Of a stretch of 64,000 nt of DNA, positions 60,852 to 64,000 are shown piece by piece. Numbering within the stretch: position 1 is the first letter of the stretch; each line of letters opens with the position of its first letter. Made by a program: the position numbers and the translations under genes. The notes under the pieces were generated by a model, which was not told the origin of the DNA, made no database searches, and was given only the letters and a program-made list of their open reading frames with translations. This stretch comes from Asticcacaulis solisilvae (GTDB lineage: Bacteria; Pseudomonadota; Alphaproteobacteria; Caulobacterales; Caulobacteraceae): contig NZ_JAGGMI010000014.1 in the NCBI RefSeq assembly GCF_017875235.1, positions 1 to 64,000 on the forward strand, written 5' to 3'.

Positions 60852-63101
60852 GTGATCCTTTCACTTCGCAGGCTCGCCTGCGCGTCCTCGCTTGCCGCCC
60901 TGATGCTGAGCGTTCCCTGTCTGGCGGCTGAACCGGTCGTGCACGCTCAAGGGCCCTGGACCGATACGTCACTTGCGCCTGAGGCCCGTGCCGATGCCGC
61001 CGTCGCGGCAATGACCCAGCCCGAAAAACTGCGGCTGGTGTTCGGCTTCTTTTCCACTGAAGCCACGTGGATGGACAATGAGGTCAAGCGATTCCAGCTC
61101 CCCAAGGAGGCCCTGCCCTTTGCCGCCGGATATGTTCCCGGCGTTCCGCGCCTGGGCATACCCGCCCAGTGGGAAACCGATGCCGGCATTGGCGTGGCAA
61201 GCCAGGTCACCGAGACGCCCCGGCTGCGCACCGCCCTCCCCTCCGGCCTCGCGATCGCCGCGACATGGGATCCCGCAACGGCCCAGGCCGGCGGCGCGAT
61301 GATCGGCAACGAAGCCCGCCTGTCCGGCTTCAACGTGCAACTGGCCGGCGGAATGAATCTCATCCGTGAGCCGCGCAATGGCCGAAACTTTGAATATAGC
61401 GGCGAAGACCCTCTGCTTGCCGGCGTCATTACCGGCAACGCCATCAAGGGCATACAGTCCAACCACATCATCTCGACGATGAAGCATTTCGCCTTCAATG
61501 CCCAGGAAACCAATCGCAACGCAATCGACGTGAAAATCTCCGATCAGGCCGCACGCCAGTCGGATCTGCTGGCCTTCCAGATCGCCCTCGAAATCGGGAA
61601 GCCCGGCTCGGTCATGTGCGCCTATAACCGCATCAATGGCGCCTATTCGTGCGAAAACGACTGGCTTCTCAACCAGGTCCTGAAGCAGGACTGGAACTTC
61701 AAGGGCTATGTGATGTCGGACTGGGGCGGCACCCATTCGACCATCCCCGCCGCAAATAATGGTCTCGACCAGCAATCCGGCTGGGCGTTCGACAAATCCC
61801 CCTACTTCCATGCGGCGCTGGGCGAAGCCGTCAATAACGGCCACGTCAGCCGGTCGCGCCTGGACGACATGGCGCGCAGGGTTCTTTGGGCCATGTTCGC
61901 CAACGGCGTCGTCGATACTCCGGTCGCCGGCGATCAATCGGTGTCGATCGACCAGGCCGCCCACGCCCAAACGACCCAGGCCGCGGCGGAGAAAAGCCTG
62001 GTTCTGCTGAAGAATGACGGGCTGTTGCCGCTGTCCGCTAAGGCCAGGCGCATCGTCATGATCGGCGGACACGCCGATTTTGGCGTCCTGTCAGGTGGCG
62101 GGTCGTCGCAGGTTTTCACCGCGGGTTCCCAGCGTTTTGACGAACCTCTTGGCAAGGCGATGTTTTATCCTTCGTCACCGCTCAAAGCCCTTGCGTCCCG
62201 CACACAGGCGATCGTTTCCTATCACGATGGCAAGGACGCGGCGGCGGCCGCAAAGGCCGCCCGCAATGCGGATATCGTCATCGTCTTCGCGACCCAGTGG
62301 ACCGCGGAAGGCATGGATACCCCTGACCTTCACCTGCCTGGCGGCCAAAACGACCTGATCCGCACGGTGGCCAAGGCGAACCGGAAGACGGTCGTGGTCC
62401 TTCAAACCGGCGGTCCTGTGGTCATGCCGTGGCTGAACCAGGTTGGAGCGGTCATATCCGCCTGGTATCCAGGCACGTCGGGTGGCGAAGCCATTGCACG
62501 GGTTCTCGTAGGCGAGGTCAATCCGTCCGGCAGGCTTCCCGTCACCTTCCCAGCCGGCGTCGACCAGTTACCCAGGCCCGTCATCGACGGCGATCCCAAG
62601 CTGGACAAGGCTGACGATCCTCACCCGCACACGGACTATGATATTGAAGGCGCCGCCGTCGGTTACAAATGGTTCGACAAGAAGGGCCTTACCCCCTTGT
62701 TTCCGTTCGGATACGGCCTGAGCTATACCCGGTTTGCGACCTCCGGCCTGACCGCCGCGGCCGACGGCAAGGGCGTGAAGGTATCGGTGACCGTGACCAA
62801 CACTGGCAAGTCCACCGGGGCAACGGTGACGCAGGTCTACGTGTCTCCGCCCGAAGGCGCCGGCTGGGAAAGCCCGAAGCGTCTTGGAACGTTTGCCAGG
62901 ACCGAACTCCGGCCAGGCGAAAGCAAGTCCCTGTCCATGACGATCGATCCGCGATTGCTGGCAATCTTCAACTCGGCCACAAAGACCTGGACCGTGAAAC
63001 CCGGTGCCTACCGGGTGACAACCCAGGACTCCGCTACGGAGGCCACCGCCACTTCAACGGTGATGCTCGACCAGCAAACCCTGGATGTCCGGGGACAATA
63101 A
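60852..63101 (+). CDS. GH3 beta-glucosidase
   Basis: 749 residues with a signal peptide (1-25, LAA-EP). The N-terminal barrel carries FNVQLAGGMNLIREPRNGRN, STMKHFAFNAQETNRN and nucleophile Asp290 in VMSDWGGTHS. The sandwich domain and a C-terminal fibronectin domain follow. No PA14 insert, unlike the GH3 at 21191. It should convert cello- or xylogluco-oligosaccharides to glucose in the periplasm. It starts with GTG at 60852, eight bases after GGAG. It is 32 bases past the permease, so it may be read from the same transcript. Confidence 0.93.
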   Translation: MILSLRRLACASSLAALMLSVPCLAAEPVVHAQGPWTDTSLAPEARADAAVAAMTQPEKLRLVFGFFSTEATWMDNEVKRFQLPKEALPFAAGYVPGVPRLGIPAQWETDAGIGVASQVTETPRLRTALPSGLAIAATWDPATAQAGGAMIGNEARLSGFNVQLAGGMNLIREPRNGRNFEYSGEDPLLAGVITGNAIKGIQSNHIISTMKHFAFNAQETNRNAIDVKISDQAARQSDLLAFQIALEIGKPGSVMCAYNRINGAYSCENDWLLNQVLKQDWNFKGYVMSDWGGTHSTIPAANNGLDQQSGWAFDKSPYFHAALGEAVNNGHVSRSRLDDMARRVLWAMFANGVVDTPVAGDQSVSIDQAAHAQTTQAAAEKSLVLLKNDGLLPLSAKARRIVMIGGHADFGVLSGGGSSQVFTAGSQRFDEPLGKAMFYPSSPLKALASRTQAIVSYHDGKDAAAAAKAARNADIVIVFATQWTAEGMDTPDLHLPGGQNDLIRTVAKANRKTVVVLQTGGPVVMPWLNQVGAVISAWYPGTSGGEAIARVLVGEVNPSGRLPVTFPAGVDQLPRPVIDGDPKLDKADDPHPHTDYDIEGAAVGYKWFDKKGLTPLFPFGYGLSYTRFATSGLTAAADGKGVKVSVTVTNTGKSTGATVTQVYVSPPEGAGWESPKRLGTFARTELRPGESKSLSMTIDPRLLAIFNSATKTWTVKPGAYRVTTQDSATEATATSTVMLDQQTLDVRGQ

Positions 63102-63111
63102 GGCCGGCGCC

Positions 63112-63137
63112 GGGCGCACGCCTGCGGGCGTGCGTCC
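63112..63137. terminator. Hairpin between convergent GH3 and virB11-like genes
   Basis: CGCACGCC/GGCGTGCG stem (63115-63122 with 63127-63134), extended by three pairs to 63112-63137, with a 4-base loop. It lies in the 70-base convergent gap and could serve both strands, although a T-tract is missing. Confidence 0.5.
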
Positions 63138-63171
63138 AGCGCGGAGTGTAAGCCTGCCCAGCGATCGGTCG

Positions 63172-64000
63172 TTAAAATTCGACGCTGGCGCCCAGGCTCA
63201 GGACGTCGGAGACGCAACGGCGTCCATCCACCCGGTCTATCTGGACTACGATATCGACCATCGACTTCACCAGCACATAGGCATTGGCGTAGTCGAGGTT
63301 GGAGGCCCCCTGCAGGATCATGATCGCCAGCTGCCTGAGGGCGCCTTCGGCACTGTCCGCATGGACGGTTGTGATCGATCCTGGATGACCCGTATTGATG
63401 GCGCGCAGGAAAGTGTAGGCTTCGGCCCCGCGCAGTTCCCCAAGCAGTATCCGGTCCGGCCGCATGCGCAGGGCCGCTTCCAGCAGGTCGTTCGGCGTTA
63501 CGCTCGCCTCGCCCTGCCCACCACGGGCGGCGATCAACTGGACCCGATTGGCGTGACCCGGCCGCAGTTCCGCCGCGTCCTCGATGGTGATCAACCGTTC
63601 CGACAGCGGGATTTCAGCCAGCAATGAATTCAGCAGCGTTGTCTTGCCGCTCGAGGTGCCACCGGAAATAACGATATTACGCCTTTGCCGGACGGCGTCA
63701 GCCAGATACGCCGCCAACTCACCCGTCGGGGCAGGCGCGGTGTGACGGCTCCGTACCGGCTCAAGCGCATAGGCGGACAGGGGCATCACAGCCGCCCGAT
63801 GGCGGCGAATGGCCATGGCGATATGGTGCTGCGTCGCCGGCGGCATGACGATCTGGATGCGCGCGCCGTCCGGAAGGCTGGCGCTGAGCAGCGGATGAGC
63901 CCGGCTCAGGCCCTGGTGAGAATAGACGGCGACCTGACGGGCCAGGCGCTGCAGGTAGTCGCTGTCGAGTACGGGCATGGGCAGGCAAGCAATGTCGCCT
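63172..64000 (-). CDS. VirB11-type secretion ATPase, cut by the right edge
   Basis: The frame stays open to the edge, giving about 276 C-terminal residues. Visible motifs are Walker A GGTSSGKTTLL, the Asp box (ITIEDAAELR), Walker B ILLGELRGAEAYTF and the His box (TGHPGSITTVHADS). VirB11 ATPases are cytoplasmic hexamers powering type IV secretion or conjugation. The order LSASLPDGARIQIVMPP followed by these motifs favours VirB11 over PilB/GspE or TadA, though TrbB is also close. Neighbouring genes lie outside the window. The ATG at 63978 is internal; the true start is beyond the edge. Confidence 0.88.
   Translation of the reverse strand, partial: GDIACLPMPVLDSDYLQRLARQVAVYSHQGLSRAHPLLSASLPDGARIQIVMPPATQHHIAMAIRRHRAAVMPLSAYALEPVRSRHTAPAPTGELAAYLADAVRQRRNIVISGGTSSGKTTLLNSLLAEIPLSERLITIEDAAELRPGHANRVQLIAARGGQGEASVTPNDLLEAALRMRPDRILLGELRGAEAYTFLRAINTGHPGSITTVHADSAEGALRQLAIMILQGASNLDYANAYVLVKSMVDIVVQIDRVDGRRCVSDVLSLGASVEF

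Overview
The window looks like chromosome of a free-living alphaproteobacterium, most likely Caulobacterales (Asticcacaulis/Caulobacter-like) or a sphingomonad relative. This is inferred from the GC-rich coding sequence, the TonB receptor plus tryptophan-halogenase-family protein pairing, Tat-exported glycosidases, absence of SusD, and IclR regulators beside a plant-polysaccharide locus. No rRNA, tRNA, insertion sequence or CRISPR array was seen.

Region 1 (1-21.03 kb) is a compact flagellar-type secretion and hook-basal-body cluster. A tightly packed minus-strand run reads flgF-flgG-flgA-flgH-flgI-flgB-flgC-fliE-fliF-(short fliG-like)-fliH-fliI-fliJ-(fliK-like)-flgD-flgE-(fliM-like)-fliN-fliO-fliP-fliA-TPR gene-unknown gene. 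It converges on a plus-strand fliQ-fliR-flhB-flhA operon, and a second TPR gene is divergent from fliQ. The export gate, ATPase complex, rod, hook and LP-ring genes are present. The rotor is strongly reduced: the FliG-like protein is about 137 aa, the FliM-like protein has no CheY-binding N-terminus, and no mot, che, flgK, flgL, fliD or complete flagellin gene is visible. A gene starting at the extreme left edge is cut off.

Region 2 (21.2-52.7 kb) is a large minus-strand carbohydrate-utilisation locus. It encodes GH3 (with PA14 insert), two GH51, GH29, a DUF1349 protein, GH62, GH97, a second GH29, GH9, GH5, GH27, an SGNH/sialate-O-acetylesterase-like esterase, GH42, GH2, a tryptophan-halogenase-family flavoprotein and a 1142-aa TonB-dependent receptor. 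Endo-glucanases plus fucosidases, galactosidases, arabinofuranosidases and an acetylesterase suggest a fucosylated, galactosylated and arabinosylated hemicellulose such as xyloglucan, although no GH31 alpha-xylosidase is in view. Several units are separated by long hairpins and preceded by AT-rich operator-like boxes that recur across the locus.

Region 3 (52.7-53.45 kb) is a 770-bp intergenic region between the receptor and a divergent IclR gene. It holds AT-rich palindromes alternating with two strong minus-strand intrinsic terminators that follow no protein gene, so it probably encodes two small RNAs or a tandem attenuator leader.

Region 4 (53.4-64 kb) contains two IclR regulators, an NtrY-like kinase with an NtrC-like regulator lacking the GAFTGA loop, a MacB/FtsX-type ABC transporter (ATPase plus one permease), a GH3 beta-glucosidase, and the C-terminal part of a VirB11-type ATPase running off the right edge.
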